Counted from the first letter of the stretch, positions 26,922 through 36,532 are shown. The stretch is 64,000 nt of DNA from Zoogloeaceae bacterium (GCA_024235595.1 JACKMC010000015.1:1-64000), one strand, 5' to 3'. Notes: generated by a model not told the origin, from the letters alone. Numbers and translations: made by a program.

Positions 26922-28346
26922 ATGTTCGGCCTCACAGCGCTGGAACTGGCTCGCACCCAGTTCGCATTCACGGTTTCCTTCCACATCCTGTTCCCCGCCA
27001 TCACCATCGGGCTGGCCGCCTATCTGGTGGTACTCGAAGCGCAATGGCTGCGCACCGCGCAGACGGTCTATCGCGATCTCTATCACTTCTGGTCCAAGGT
27101 CTTCGCCCTCAATTTCGGCATGGGCGTGGTGTCGGGCCTGGTCATGTCCTACCAGTTCGGCACCAACTGGAGCTTCTTCTCGGAGTTTGCCGGCAGCGTC
27201 ACCGGCCCGCTGCTTGCCTACGAGGTCCTCACCGCATTCTTCCTCGAAGCCGGTTTTCTCGGCGTGATGCTGTTCGGCTGGAACCGGGTCGGCCCCGGCC
27301 TGCACTTTCTGGCCACCACCATGGTGTCGATCGGCACACTCATCTCCACCACCTGGATCCTCGCCTCGAACAGCTGGATGCAGACCCCGCAAGGCCACGA
27401 GATCGTCGATGGGCGGCTGATCCCGGTCGACTGGCTGGCGGTGATCTTCAACCCCTCCTTCCCCTACCGGCTGGTGCACATGAGCCTCGCCGCCTTTCTG
27501 GCCACGGCGCTGTTCGTGGCTGCCTCGGCGGCCTGGCATCTGCTCCGGGGTCGAAGCACGCCGGCGATCCGCAAGATGATGTCGATGGCGATGTGGATGG
27601 TGCTGGTGGTGGCGCCGCTGCAGGTGGTGGTGGGCGACTTTCACGGCCTCAACACGCTCGAGCACCAGCCCGCCAAGCTCGCGGCCATGGAAGGTCACTG
27701 GGAGAACCACGAGGGAGAAGGGGTGCCGCTGATCCTTTTCGGCTGGCCCGACATGGCGCGCGAGGAAACCCGCTTTGCGCTCGAGATTCCCCGCCTCGGC
27801 AGCCTCATCCTCACCCACAGCTGGGACGGACAGTTTCCCGGACTAAAGGAATTCCCCCCCGAGGATCGCCCCAATTCGACCATCGTCTTCTGGTCCTTCC
27901 GGGTCATGGTCGGGCTGGGCATGCTGATGCTGCTGCTCGGCGCCTGGAGCCTGTGGCTGCGCCGCACGGGTTCGCTGTTCGAATCGCGCGCCTTCCTGCG
28001 CTTCGCCCTATTGATGGGGCCGGCTGGACTGGTAGCGATCATCGCCGGCTGGTTCACCACCGAGATCGGTCGCCAGCCCTGGGTGGTCTATGGCCTGCAG
28101 CGCACCGCCGATGCGGCCTCGCCACACGGTGCGATGCCGCTGGCCATATCGCTGGCGCTCTTCATCGTCATCTACTGCGCGGTCTTCGGCGCGGGCATCG
28201 CCTACATGCTGCGACTGGTGCGCAAGGGCCCGGGCGCGCACGAGGGCGGCCCCGAGCACGGCGGCGAAGCCGCTCCGGGCCATCCGATGCGCCCCTTGTC
28301 GGCGGCTACCGCCGAAGATTCCGGCCTCGCGCCGCGGCGGAGCTGA
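26922..28346 (+). CDS. cioA: Cyanide-insensitive (bd-type) quinol oxidase subunit I
   Basis: A 474-residue CydA/CioA protein, the heme-bearing subunit of cytochrome bd that reduces oxygen with quinol. His21 (VSFHILFPAIT) and His186 (RLVHMSL) match the heme b595 and b558 ligands. The GWNRVG and VSGLVMSYQFGTNW segments are typical. The Q-loop is short, which is the CIO-type feature and fits the length of about 470 residues. ATG 26922 follows AGGAG. It is followed by cioB and a DUF2474 micro-protein. The oxidase gives high-affinity, cyanide-tolerant respiration under low oxygen. Confidence 0.93.
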   Translation: MFGLTALELARTQFAFTVSFHILFPAITIGLAAYLVVLEAQWLRTAQTVYRDLYHFWSKVFALNFGMGVVSGLVMSYQFGTNWSFFSEFAGSVTGPLLAYEVLTAFFLEAGFLGVMLFGWNRVGPGLHFLATTMVSIGTLISTTWILASNSWMQTPQGHEIVDGRLIPVDWLAVIFNPSFPYRLVHMSLAAFLATALFVAASAAWHLLRGRSTPAIRKMMSMAMWMVLVVAPLQVVVGDFHGLNTLEHQPAKLAAMEGHWENHEGEGVPLILFGWPDMAREETRFALEIPRLGSLILTHSWDGQFPGLKEFPPEDRPNSTIVFWSFRVMVGLGMLMLLLGAWSLWLRRTGSLFESRAFLRFALLMGPAGLVAIIAGWFTTEIGRQPWVVYGLQRTADAASPHGAMPLAISLALFIVIYCAVFGAGIAYMLRLVRKGPGAHEGGPEHGGEAAPGHPMRPLSAATAEDSGLAPRRS

Positions 28347-28350
28347 AACC

Positions 28351-29358
28351 ATGGGTATCGACCTCTCGCTGATCTGGGCGGTGATCATCTACTTCGGCGT
28401 GATGATGTACGTGATCATGGACGGTTTCGATCTGGGTATCGGCATCCTCTTTCCCTTCGTGCCCGATCGCCACGACCGCGACGTCATGATGAACACCGTC
28501 GCCCCGGTCTGGGATGGCAACGAAACCTGGCTGGTGCTGGGCGGCGCCGGCCTGCTGGCGGCGTTTCCGCTTGCCTATGCGGTGGTGCTCAGCGCGCTCT
28601 ACCTGCCGCTGATCTTCATGCTGCTGGGGCTGATATTCCGCGGCGTGGCCTTCGAGTTCCGCTTCAAGGCCCACGACCATGAGCGCCACTGGTGGGACAA
28701 GGCCTTCATCCTCGGCTCGGTCTGCGCCACCTTTTTCCAGGGGGTCGCGCTGGGCGCCTATATCGAGGGCATTCCGGTGGTGGACAAGGCCTTCGCCGGC
28801 GGCCCGCTCGACTGGCTGGCGCCTTTCCCGCTGTTCACCGGCGCCGGCCTGGTGGCAGTGTACGCCGTGCTCGGCAGCACCTGGCTGATCATGAAGACCG
28901 AGGGCGAACTGCAAGCGGCGATGGTGAGAATCGCCCGCCCGCTGGTCTGGGGCCTGATCGGCTTCATCGTCGCCGTGAGCATCTGGACGCCGCTGGCCCA
29001 CGCCGGGATCGCCCGGCGCTGGTTCTCGTGGCCCGACATGCTGTGGTTCGCGCCCGTTCCGGCGCTCGTCGCGCTGTGCACCTTCGCCCTGCTGCGGGCC
29101 CTGAAAGGCGAGCCCGACAGCGGGCCCTTCATCTACGTGCTCGGCCTGATATTCCTCGGCTACACCGGGCTCGCAATCAGCATCTGGCCGCAGATCATTC
29201 CACCCGACATTTCCATCTGGCAGGCCGCAGCCCCCCCGCAAAGCCAGGGCTTCACGCTGGTCGGCGCGCTGCTGATCATCCCCTTCATCCTCATGTACTC
29301 CGCCTGGTCCTACTACATCTTCCGTGGCAAGGTCCGGCGCGGAGACGGCTACCACTGA
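28351..29358 (+). CDS. cioB: Cyanide-insensitive quinol oxidase subunit II
   Basis: A 335-residue CydB/CioB partner subunit with eight to nine TM helices. It starts MGIDLSLIWAVIIYFGVMMY and carries the conserved VMDGFDLGIGILFPF-like segment and NTVAPVWDGNETWLVLGG. It starts 4 nt after cioA and is translated from ATG 28351 after GGAG. It has no heme ligands of its own and stabilises the di-heme site of CioA. Confidence 0.94.
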   Translation: MGIDLSLIWAVIIYFGVMMYVIMDGFDLGIGILFPFVPDRHDRDVMMNTVAPVWDGNETWLVLGGAGLLAAFPLAYAVVLSALYLPLIFMLLGLIFRGVAFEFRFKAHDHERHWWDKAFILGSVCATFFQGVALGAYIEGIPVVDKAFAGGPLDWLAPFPLFTGAGLVAVYAVLGSTWLIMKTEGELQAAMVRIARPLVWGLIGFIVAVSIWTPLAHAGIARRWFSWPDMLWFAPVPALVALCTFALLRALKGEPDSGPFIYVLGLIFLGYTGLAISIWPQIIPPDISIWQAAAPPQSQGFTLVGALLIIPFILMYSAWSYYIFRGKVRRGDGYH

Positions 29359-29360
29359 CC

Positions 29361-29504
29361 GTGGCGAGGCATGAAAATCGACCGACGGGCCGCCTCAAGC
29401 GGTTCGGCTGGTTCGTCGCAATCTGGGCCGGCAGTGTATTGGCGCTGGGGGTGGTCGCAGTCCTTTTCCGGCTATTGATGGACCTGCTGGGGCTGGGCGG
29501 CTGA
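29361..29504 (+). CDS. DUF2474 small membrane protein of the cio operon
   Basis: A 47-residue single-TM protein starting at GTG 29361, 2 nt after cioB. It reads VARHENRPTGRLKRFGWF and then a hydrophobic helix (VAIWAGSVLALGVVAVLFRLLM in part), ending DLLGLGG. DUF2474 genes routinely follow cioAB and are the counterpart of CydX/CydH subunits of bd oxidases. The frame and position are clear; assembly into the oxidase is inferred. Confidence 0.75.
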   Translation: MARHENRPTGRLKRFGWFVAIWAGSVLALGVVAVLFRLLMDLLGLGG

Positions 29505-29858
29505 GCGCCTGGCCAGTCATCGACCCCGCAGCCGGAGCCGATCGCTGCGGCCAGACTCCAATCCAGCGACATCGAAGATCTGGCGATGGAATTCCGAGTG
29601 ACCTGCCTTCCTCGATCTGGCGCGCGATTGAAGCACAGGCTCATCGACGGTGCTGAACGGCGCGCTCGTCTTACGCGGCTGCAATCGCGGTAATCAGCCC
29701 GCCTGCACCCCGCGAGGATGGCTGGAGCCGTGCGCGCGGCCGGGCACGCTTGTCAAGAGGGCGGCAAGGCCTGGGGACGAGACAAAAAAAACGGCGCCCG
29801 AGGGCGCCGCGAATTCCTCTTGGGAGAGGGAGGGAGAGAAAGCGGGAGGGCACTCGCC
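29505..29858. other. Intergenic region between cio operon and icmF
   Basis: A convergent gap. It contains the icmF terminator hairpin at 29784-29809. The remaining sequence up to the end of the DUF2474 gene shows no convincing gene, no U-tailed hairpin for the cio transcript and no repeat. Confidence 0.6.
29784..29809 (-). terminator. Rho-independent terminator of icmF
   Basis: On the minus strand a GC stem GGCGCCC/GGGCGCC with a 2-nt loop is followed by eight T residues. It lies about 50 nt after the icmF stop codon. Confidence 0.88.
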
Positions 29859-32800
29859 CTACATGCTGCGGCGGTACTGGCCGCCGACCTCGTAGAGGGT
29901 GTTGGTGATCTGGCCCAGCGAGCAATGGCGCACCGCCTCGACCAGCACATCGAAGACGTTGCCGTTCTCTATCACCGTCTGGCGCAGTTTGGCCAGCCAC
30001 CTGGCCGACTCACCCGCGTTGCGTGCCTGGAAGTCGGCCAGGCGCTTGAGCTGCGACTGCTTTTCTTCCTCGGTCGAACGGGCCAGCTCGATCTCCTGCT
30101 GTTCGCCGCTGCCCTTGGGATTGAGGAAGGTGTTGACGCCGATGATCGGGTAGGAGCCGTCGTGCTTCTTGTGCTCGTAGTACATCGACTCCTCCTGGAT
30201 CTTGCCGCGCTGGTAGCCGGTCTCCATCGCGCCGAGCACGCCGCCGCGGCTGGCGATGGCCTCGAACTCCTTGAGCACGGCTTCCTCGACCAGATCGGTG
30301 AGCTCGTCGATGATGAAGGCGCCCTGGTTGGGGTTCTCGTTCTTGGCCAGGCCCCACTCGCGGTTGATCACCAGCTGGATCGCCATGGCGCGGCGCACCG
30401 ACTCTTCCGTCGGGGTGGTGATCGCCTCGTCGTAGGCGTTGGTGTGCAGCGAGTTGCAGTTGTCGTAGATCGCGATGAGTGCCTGCAGCGTGGTGCGGAT
30501 GTCGTTGAAATCCATCTCCTGGGCATGCAGCGAACGGCCCGAGGTCTGCACGTGGTACTTGAGCTTCTGGCTGCGCTCGTTGGCGCCGTACTTGTTCTTC
30601 ATCGCCACCGCCCAGATGCGGCGGGCGACGCGGCCGATCACCGAATACTCGGGGTCCATGCCGTTGCTGAAGAAGAAGGACAGGTTGGGCGCGAAATCAT
30701 CGATGTGCATGCCGCGCGCCAGGTAGGACTCCACGTAGGTGAAGCCGTTGGAGAGCGTGAAGGCCAGTTGGCTGATCGGGTTGGCACCGGCTTCGGCGAT
30801 GTGATAGCCGGAGATCGACACCGAGTAGAAGTTTTGCACCTTGTGGTGCACGAAGTACTCCTGGATGTCGCCCATCATCTTGAGCGCGAACTCGGTCGAG
30901 AAGATGCAGGTGTTCTGGCCCTGGTCTTCCTTGAGGATGTCGGCCTGCACCGTGCCGCGCACGCTCGCCAGCGTCCATTCCTTGATCTTCTGGTATTCGT
31001 CCTCGGTCGGCTCGCGGCCGTTGTCGGCGCGGAACTTGGCCACCTGCTGGTCGATCGCGGTGTTGAAGAAGAAGGCCAGGATGATCGGCGCCGGGCCGTT
31101 GATGGTCATCGACACCGAAGTGGTCGGCGCGCACAGGTCGAAACCGTCGTAGAGCACCTTCATGTCGTCGAGCGTGGCGATCGAGACGCCGGAGTTGCCG
31201 ATCTTGCCGTAGATGTCGGGGCGCAGGTCGGGGTCGCAACCGTACAGCGTCACCGAGTCGAAGGCGGTGGACAGGCGGTGCGCCGGCATGCCTTCGGAGA
31301 CGCGCTTGAAGCGGCGGGTGGTGCGGAAGGCGTCGCCCTCGCCGGCAAACATCCGGGTGGGGTCCTCGCCCTCGCGCTTGAAGGCGAACACGCCGGCAGT
31401 GAAGGGGAAGGAGCCGGGCACGTTCTCCTTCATCAGGAAGCGCAGGCTCTCGCCTTCATCCTCGAAATCGGGCAGCGCGACCTTGCGGATCTTGCTGCCG
31501 GAGAGCGATTCGCTGGTGAGCTTGGTGCGGATCTCCTTGTCGCGGATCTTCACCACGTACTCGTCGGCGGCGTACAGCGCCTTGGTGGTCGGCCACTGCT
31601 CGAGCAGCTTCTTCGCTGCGGGGGTGAGTTCGCCGTCCTTCCAGTCGATGAGCTCATCGAAGTGTTCGCCGGGCTTGCCGCATTCCGCGAACAGCGCCTT
31701 GGCGACCCGCAGCGACTGGCGCTCGCGGGCAATGCGGGCCTGCTGGGCGGTGTGCTTGTGGTAGTCGCGCACCGAGTCGGCGATCTCGGCCAGGTAGCGG
31801 ATGCGCTCGGGCGGGACGATCGCCCGGCCGGCCGACGATGACTTGACCGCCACCTTGGGCAGCTTGCCGGGCCTGGCCTTGAGGCCGAGGCCCTGCAGGG
31901 CCGGGAACATCGCCTGGTAGAGCGCGGTCACGCCGTCGTCGTTGAAGCGCGCGGCCATGGTGCCGAACACCGGCATCTCCTCGGTCGGCGTGCCGAACAG
32001 CTCGCGGTTGCGCTGGTACTGCTTGCGCACGTCGCGCAGCGCGTCGTCGGCGCCCTTGCGATCGAACTTGTTGATGGCCACGAAATCGGCGAAGTCGAGC
32101 ATGTCGATCTTCTCGAGCTGGCTGGCGGCGCCGAACTCCGGCGTCATCACATAGAGCGACAGATCGACGTAAGGCACGATCGCGGCGTTGCCCTGGCCGA
32201 TGCCCGAGGTCTCGACGATCACCAGGTCGAAGCCGGCAAGCTTGCAGGCGGCGATCACCTCGGGCAGCGCGGCGGAGACCTCCGAGCCGGTGTCACGGGT
32301 GGCCAGCGAGCGCATGAAGATGTTCTCGTGCTCGATCGCGTTCATGCGGATGCGGTCGCCCAGCAGTGCGCCGCCGGTGCGCTTGCGCGAGGGATCGATG
32401 GAGATGATGCCGAGCTTGAGCTTGTCTTCCTGGTCGAGGCGGAAGCGGCGCACGATCTCGTCGGTAAGCGAGCTCTTGCCCGCCCCGCCGGTGCCGGTGA
32501 TGCCCAGCGTCGGGGTCTTGGTCTTGGCAGCGGCCTCCTTGATGGCGGAGCGCACCTCATCGCCGTAGTTGCCGTTCTCGAGCGCGGTGATGATGCGTGC
32601 CAGCGCCCGGCGGTCGCCGGAGGCGAGTTGCTTGAGCACCTGGTCGGCCTTGGTGGGCGCGGCATGGCCGAGGTCGAAGTCCGATTGGCCGACCAGATCG
32701 TTGATCATGCCCTGCAGGCCGAGCGTGGCGCCGTCGGCCGGCGAATACAGCCGGGTCACGCCGTAGTCGTGGAGTTCCTTGATCTCGGAGGGCACGATCA

Positions 32801-33128
32801 CCCCGCCGCCGCCGCCGAACACCTTGATGTTCTCGCCGCCATTGGCCTTAAGCAGATCGATCATGTACTTGAAGAACTCGACGTGGCCCCCCTGATAGGA
32901 GGTGATCGCGATGCCCTGCACGTCCTCCTGCAATGCAGCCTTGACGATCTCGCCGACCGAGCGGTTGTGGCCGAGGTGAATGACCTCGCAACCCGTGGAC
33001 TGGATGATCCGGCGCATGATGTTGATCGAGGCGTCATGGCCATCGAACAGGGCCGCTGCGGTCACGAAACGGACCTTGTGCTTCGGCTTGTAGCTCACCA
33101 GTTTCTTGGCGTCGCTCAGGTTGGTCAT
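29859..33128 (-). CDS. icmF: Fused isobutyryl-CoA mutase/G-protein chaperone
   Basis: A 1089-residue B12-dependent mutase that interconverts isobutyryl-CoA and n-butyryl-CoA (some members pivalyl/isovaleryl-CoA). The N-terminal B12 domain has FDGHDASINIM near residue 36. The GTPase domain has GITGTGGAGKSS near 210. The substrate TIM barrel starts near 540 and has TRMFAGEGDAFRT, with Phe where methylmalonyl-CoA mutases have Tyr (TMY), the IcmF hallmark. ATG 33128 has GGGGAGAT upstream; an in-frame start 24 nt earlier is less likely. It is divergent from an AraC regulator and ends in a clear terminator. Confidence 0.94.
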   Translation of the reverse strand: MTNLSDAKKLVSYKPKHKVRFVTAAALFDGHDASINIMRRIIQSTGCEVIHLGHNRSVGEIVKAALQEDVQGIAITSYQGGHVEFFKYMIDLLKANGGENIKVFGGGGGVIVPSEIKELHDYGVTRLYSPADGATLGLQGMINDLVGQSDFDLGHAAPTKADQVLKQLASGDRRALARIITALENGNYGDEVRSAIKEAAAKTKTPTLGITGTGGAGKSSLTDEIVRRFRLDQEDKLKLGIISIDPSRKRTGGALLGDRIRMNAIEHENIFMRSLATRDTGSEVSAALPEVIAACKLAGFDLVIVETSGIGQGNAAIVPYVDLSLYVMTPEFGAASQLEKIDMLDFADFVAINKFDRKGADDALRDVRKQYQRNRELFGTPTEEMPVFGTMAARFNDDGVTALYQAMFPALQGLGLKARPGKLPKVAVKSSSAGRAIVPPERIRYLAEIADSVRDYHKHTAQQARIARERQSLRVAKALFAECGKPGEHFDELIDWKDGELTPAAKKLLEQWPTTKALYAADEYVVKIRDKEIRTKLTSESLSGSKIRKVALPDFEDEGESLRFLMKENVPGSFPFTAGVFAFKREGEDPTRMFAGEGDAFRTTRRFKRVSEGMPAHRLSTAFDSVTLYGCDPDLRPDIYGKIGNSGVSIATLDDMKVLYDGFDLCAPTTSVSMTINGPAPIILAFFFNTAIDQQVAKFRADNGREPTEDEYQKIKEWTLASVRGTVQADILKEDQGQNTCIFSTEFALKMMGDIQEYFVHHKVQNFYSVSISGYHIAEAGANPISQLAFTLSNGFTYVESYLARGMHIDDFAPNLSFFFSNGMDPEYSVIGRVARRIWAVAMKNKYGANERSQKLKYHVQTSGRSLHAQEMDFNDIRTTLQALIAIYDNCNSLHTNAYDEAITTPTEESVRRAMAIQLVINREWGLAKNENPNQGAFIIDELTDLVEEAVLKEFEAIASRGGVLGAMETGYQRGKIQEESMYYEHKKHDGSYPIIGVNTFLNPKGSGEQQEIELARSTEEEKQSQLKRLADFQARNAGESARWLAKLRQTVIENGNVFDVLVEAVRHCSLGQITNTLYEVGGQYRRSM

Positions 33129-33187
33129 TTGGATCTCCCCCGTCAGGTGCATGGTTTTCTAAATGGTAGAGGGCGACGGCAGTATTC

Positions 33188-33236
33188 GCCATTGCTCTTC
33201 GAGACGCCAATCGTGCAAAATCCGCCAATGTTCTCT
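33188..33236. promoter_or_regulatory. Three CGCCA-type direct repeats in the icmF/araC gap (operator candidate)
   Basis: Repeats CGCCATTGCTCT (33188), CGCCAATCGTGC (33205) and CGCCAATGTTCT (33223) are spaced 17 and 18 bp, about 1.7 helical turns apart. Direct repeats of this type are common AraC-family operators. The first and third repeats agree best. They lie between the divergent starts, so the neighbouring AraC-type regulator is the candidate binder. Confidence 0.5.
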
Positions 33237-33268
33237 AAACCCGCCGGCGGACACCGGCGCGCCACTCG

Positions 33269-34390
33269 ATGAACCCGACTTCACCCGCCATGGTACCGCC
33301 GCGCCCCGGCAATGCCGCCAGAAGCCCGCGAAATTCCGCCACCGTTGCCACGGGTTTCGTGAGCGGCATGCTCTCGGGCATGCTCCGGCACGGTCGCGAC
33401 CCGACACCGCTGCTCGCCGCAGCCGGCATCGAGCTTGCAGACTCTGCCACCAGAGTCCCGGTCGACCGCTATGCACGGCTCTACAACCTGGTAATCGACG
33501 CCCTGGCCGACGAAGGTTTCGGCCTGTTCTCGCTCCCTATGCGACCGGGTGCCTTCGAATTCCTCTGCCGTAGCATGCTCGGCGCCAGCGACCTGCGTGA
33601 AGCATTGTGGCGGGCCCAGCGTTTTCTGGCACTCGTGCTGCCCGACCTCTCGATAGCGGTGCGCAGCTCCGTGCGGCACGCGGAGCTCGAGATCAGCGAG
33701 ACCCGGCCGCTGGGCCTCGCCTACGCCGACCCCGTCCGGGTGTTCGCCTTCGAGTGGCTGCTGCGCCTGCTGCATGGCCTCGCCTGCTGGTTTGCGGGAC
33801 GCGGCCTGGCCCTCGATGCGGTGCGCTTCCCCTACCCCCGCCCGGCCCATGCCGCGGACTATGCACTGGTCTACACCGAGCACTCTTCGTTCGACGGCGA
33901 AGTCCTGCAGGCGCAGTTCAGGGCCAATCTGCTCGACCTGCCACTGCGTCGCGACGAGGCGGCGCTGAACGCCTTCCTCGAAAGCGGACCGGGCAAGATC
34001 AGCATGCTGTATCGACGCGACCGCGAGGCCGTGTTCAGGGTCCGCGACCTGCTTCGCGACGCGCTTCCCGACAACCTCTCGCTGGAGGATGTCGCGCACC
34101 GGCTGCACATGTCGCCGCGCACCCTGCACCGCCGTCTCGAGGAGGAAGGCTCGGGCTTTCGCGCGATAAAGGACGCAATCCGGCGCGACATCGCGCTCTC
34201 GCGACTTACCAAGACCGGGCAACCGATCGCCACCCTGGCGAGCGACCTGGGCTATGCCGACGCATCGGCCTTCTACCGCGCCTGCGTGGGCTGGACCGGG
34301 CTCTCGCCGGAGCGTTTCCGGCGCCGCCTGCAACAGGGCAACGGAGGCGATGAGGGCAGCCCGGTGCGCGCGCGGCCGCCATCGGGCTAG
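33269..34390 (+). CDS. AraC-family transcriptional regulator
   Basis: A 373-residue regulator of the Arabinose_bd-N-terminal type. Residues about 25-220 form the ligand domain (RVPVDRYARLYNLVIDALADEGFGLF in part), and the C-terminal double HTH at about 255-360 carries LSLEDVAHRLHMSPRTLHRRLEEEG and IATLASDLGYADASAFYRACVGWTGLSPERFRR (parts). It is divergent from icmF, which suggests control of icmF by a branched acid or CoA-derived signal. No Shine-Dalgarno precedes ATG 33269, so a downstream ATG is possible. Confidence 0.88.
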   Translation: MNPTSPAMVPPRPGNAARSPRNSATVATGFVSGMLSGMLRHGRDPTPLLAAAGIELADSATRVPVDRYARLYNLVIDALADEGFGLFSLPMRPGAFEFLCRSMLGASDLREALWRAQRFLALVLPDLSIAVRSSVRHAELEISETRPLGLAYADPVRVFAFEWLLRLLHGLACWFAGRGLALDAVRFPYPRPAHAADYALVYTEHSSFDGEVLQAQFRANLLDLPLRRDEAALNAFLESGPGKISMLYRRDREAVFRVRDLLRDALPDNLSLEDVAHRLHMSPRTLHRRLEEEGSGFRAIKDAIRRDIALSRLTKTGQPIATLASDLGYADASAFYRACVGWTGLSPERFRRRLQQGNGGDEGSPVRARPPSG

Positions 34391-34447
34391 AATCCGGGGT
34401 CGACGGATCGCACCGAGACGATCCGCATGAGGAGAGCAACCGCAACC

Positions 34448-36532
34448 ATGCTGCGCAATGCCAATCGTGCAAGCGGCTTGTCCGCGAGCCCGCCCAAAGG
34501 CCTGAGTTCCGAAGAGCTGCGCCGCTACGATCTGCTGCTCGCCGGACTGGACCTGCTCGATCAGGCCGTCGCCGTCTTCGATGCCACGCCGAAGCTGGTC
34601 ACCTGGAACAAGGCGATGCTGCGCCTGCTCGACTTTCCCGAGTCGCTGGTGCGGGTCGGCACGCCGTTCGAGGATTTCGTGCGCTTCAACGCCGAACGCG
34701 GCGAGTACGGCAGCGGCGACATGGAGAAGCTGGTCGCCGACCGCATGGCCTCGGTACGCGCCTTCGAGCCCCATCACGCCGAACGCACCCGCCCGAACGG
34801 CAAGGTGTTGTCGATTCGCGGCGTGCCGATCCCCAACCTGGGTTTCGTTTCACTCTGGACCGATGTCACCGAGCAACGCCATTACGAGCGGGTCATCGAA
34901 GAGCAGAATGCGGCCCTCGAGGCGCGGGTGCAGGCACGCACGGCCGAGCTCGAGCAGTCCAATGCCAGCCTCGCGCGGGCCAACGCGGAGATCGATCAGA
35001 TCGCGGCCGCGCTGCGCAAGAGCGAGGAGCGGCTGCGGCTGATCCTCGACTCCATCCCGGCCCTTGTCGCGCATGTGGATGCCGGCCAACGCTACCGTTA
35101 TGCCAACCGCGGCTATGCGGCCTGGTTCGGCCTGAAGAAGGAAGAGATCGTCGGGCGCAGCGTATCCGAGGTGTTCGGTCCCGAGGCCTATGCCGTGGTG
35201 CGGCCCTATCTTCGCGAAGCGGCGCAAGGCGAACGGGTGAGCTACGAGTATTGCCGCCGCAATGCCCAGGGACGCACGGTGCATGCCCGCAGCGTGGTCG
35301 TGCCCGACGTGTCGGTGGAAGGAGGCTTCCAGGGCTATTTCGTGCTGTCGGTCGACATCACCGAACAGAAGGCGAGCGAGGCCGCACTGATCCAGGCCCA
35401 GAAGATGGAGGCCGTGGGCCAACTTACGGGCGGGCTCGCCCATGACTTCAACAACCTGCTCACCATCATCATCGGCAACCTCGCCGCCCTCAAGGACAAG
35501 CAGGGCGCCACCCCGGACGAATACCTCGATCCGGCGCTGCACGCGGCCCGCCGGGGCGCGGAGCTGATCCGCCGCCTGCTGACTTTCTCGAGGCGCCAGA
35601 CGCTCGAGCCGCGCGCGGTCGATGTCGGCGCGATCGTGCGAAACATGCTGCAGTTGCTTTCGCGCTCGATCACCGAGTCGATCACGGTCACCACGGAGAT
35701 ACCCGAAACAGCGATCTACGCGATGGTCGACCCCCATCAGCTCGAAAATGCGCTCGTAAACCTGGCCATCAATGCGCGGGACGCGATGCCCGGTGGCGGC
35801 AAGCTGAACATCCGCATTTCCGAACGCACCATCGACCCCTCGATTGCGCCACTGGTGGAGGTGCCCGCAGGCAGGTATGTACAGTTCGATGTCGCCGATA
35901 CCGGCAGCGGCATCGATCCGGCCTCTCTGCCGCGCGTGTTCGAGCCGTTTTTCACCACCAAGCCCTTCGGCGCCGGAAGCGGCCTCGGGCTGTCGATGGT
36001 CTATGGTTTCCTTCGCCAATCGGGTGGCAACATCCGTATTCTCAGTACCCCCGGCGAGGGCACCAGTGTGCGCTTCGTGCTACCACGCTGCGAAGCCCCG
36101 ATCGAGCCACGCCAGGCAGCCGGGGCGACGAGCGAACAGGCGCCCGGAGGCGGCAGGCTGGTACTGCTGGCCGAAGACGAACCCGAGGTGCGCCGGGTGA
36201 TCCGCATGCAGCTCGCCGAGCTGGGCTTTGCGGTGCTCGAGGTTGCAAGCGGGATCGAGGCGCGCGAGATGCTCGAAGAGGTGGACGGCATCGAGTTGTT
36301 GATGACCGACATGGTGATGCCCGGCGGCATTGGCGGGCGGGAGCTTGCCGAGGTCGCCAGGAAGTGCCGCCCCGGTCTTCCCGTGCTGCTGATGACCGGC
36401 TATGCGAGCGACGCCGTGACGGGTGACCGCAGCCAACTCGGCCTGCCCGTGCTAAGAAAGCCATTCGACGGACAAGCACTGCGCAATGCATTGAGGCAAC
36501 TGGATTCGCAGATGGAGACAGGCACAAAGTGA
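34448..36532 (+). CDS. Soluble PAS hybrid histidine kinase with receiver domain
   Basis: A protein of about 694 residues without TM segments. A first PAS-like domain (about 30-140), a coiled coil (about 150-195, LEARVQARTAELEQ) and a second PAS domain (about 200-315) come first. The HisKA motif has H332 in GGLAHDFNNLL, and HATPase boxes NLAINARDAMPGG and GSGLGLSM follow. A C-terminal receiver has LLMTDMVMPGG. ATG 34448 is preferred for its GAGGAG upstream; ATG 34427 is the other choice. Its stop overlaps the next gene's GTG by 4 nt, which gives a two-component pair. Confidence 0.9.
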   Translation: MLRNANRASGLSASPPKGLSSEELRRYDLLLAGLDLLDQAVAVFDATPKLVTWNKAMLRLLDFPESLVRVGTPFEDFVRFNAERGEYGSGDMEKLVADRMASVRAFEPHHAERTRPNGKVLSIRGVPIPNLGFVSLWTDVTEQRHYERVIEEQNAALEARVQARTAELEQSNASLARANAEIDQIAAALRKSEERLRLILDSIPALVAHVDAGQRYRYANRGYAAWFGLKKEEIVGRSVSEVFGPEAYAVVRPYLREAAQGERVSYEYCRRNAQGRTVHARSVVVPDVSVEGGFQGYFVLSVDITEQKASEAALIQAQKMEAVGQLTGGLAHDFNNLLTIIIGNLAALKDKQGATPDEYLDPALHAARRGAELIRRLLTFSRRQTLEPRAVDVGAIVRNMLQLLSRSITESITVTTEIPETAIYAMVDPHQLENALVNLAINARDAMPGGGKLNIRISERTIDPSIAPLVEVPAGRYVQFDVADTGSGIDPASLPRVFEPFFTTKPFGAGSGLGLSMVYGFLRQSGGNIRILSTPGEGTSVRFVLPRCEAPIEPRQAAGATSEQAPGGGRLVLLAEDEPEVRRVIRMQLAELGFAVLEVASGIEAREMLEEVDGIELLMTDMVMPGGIGGRELAEVARKCRPGLPVLLMTGYASDAVTGDRSQLGLPVLRKPFDGQALRNALRQLDSQMETGTK

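Noticed and set aside
29718..31841. Long plus-strand open frame antisense to icmF
   Set aside because: The minus strand clearly encodes IcmF with its motifs; the plus frame has repetitive Val/Leu/Gly/Arg content and no family features.
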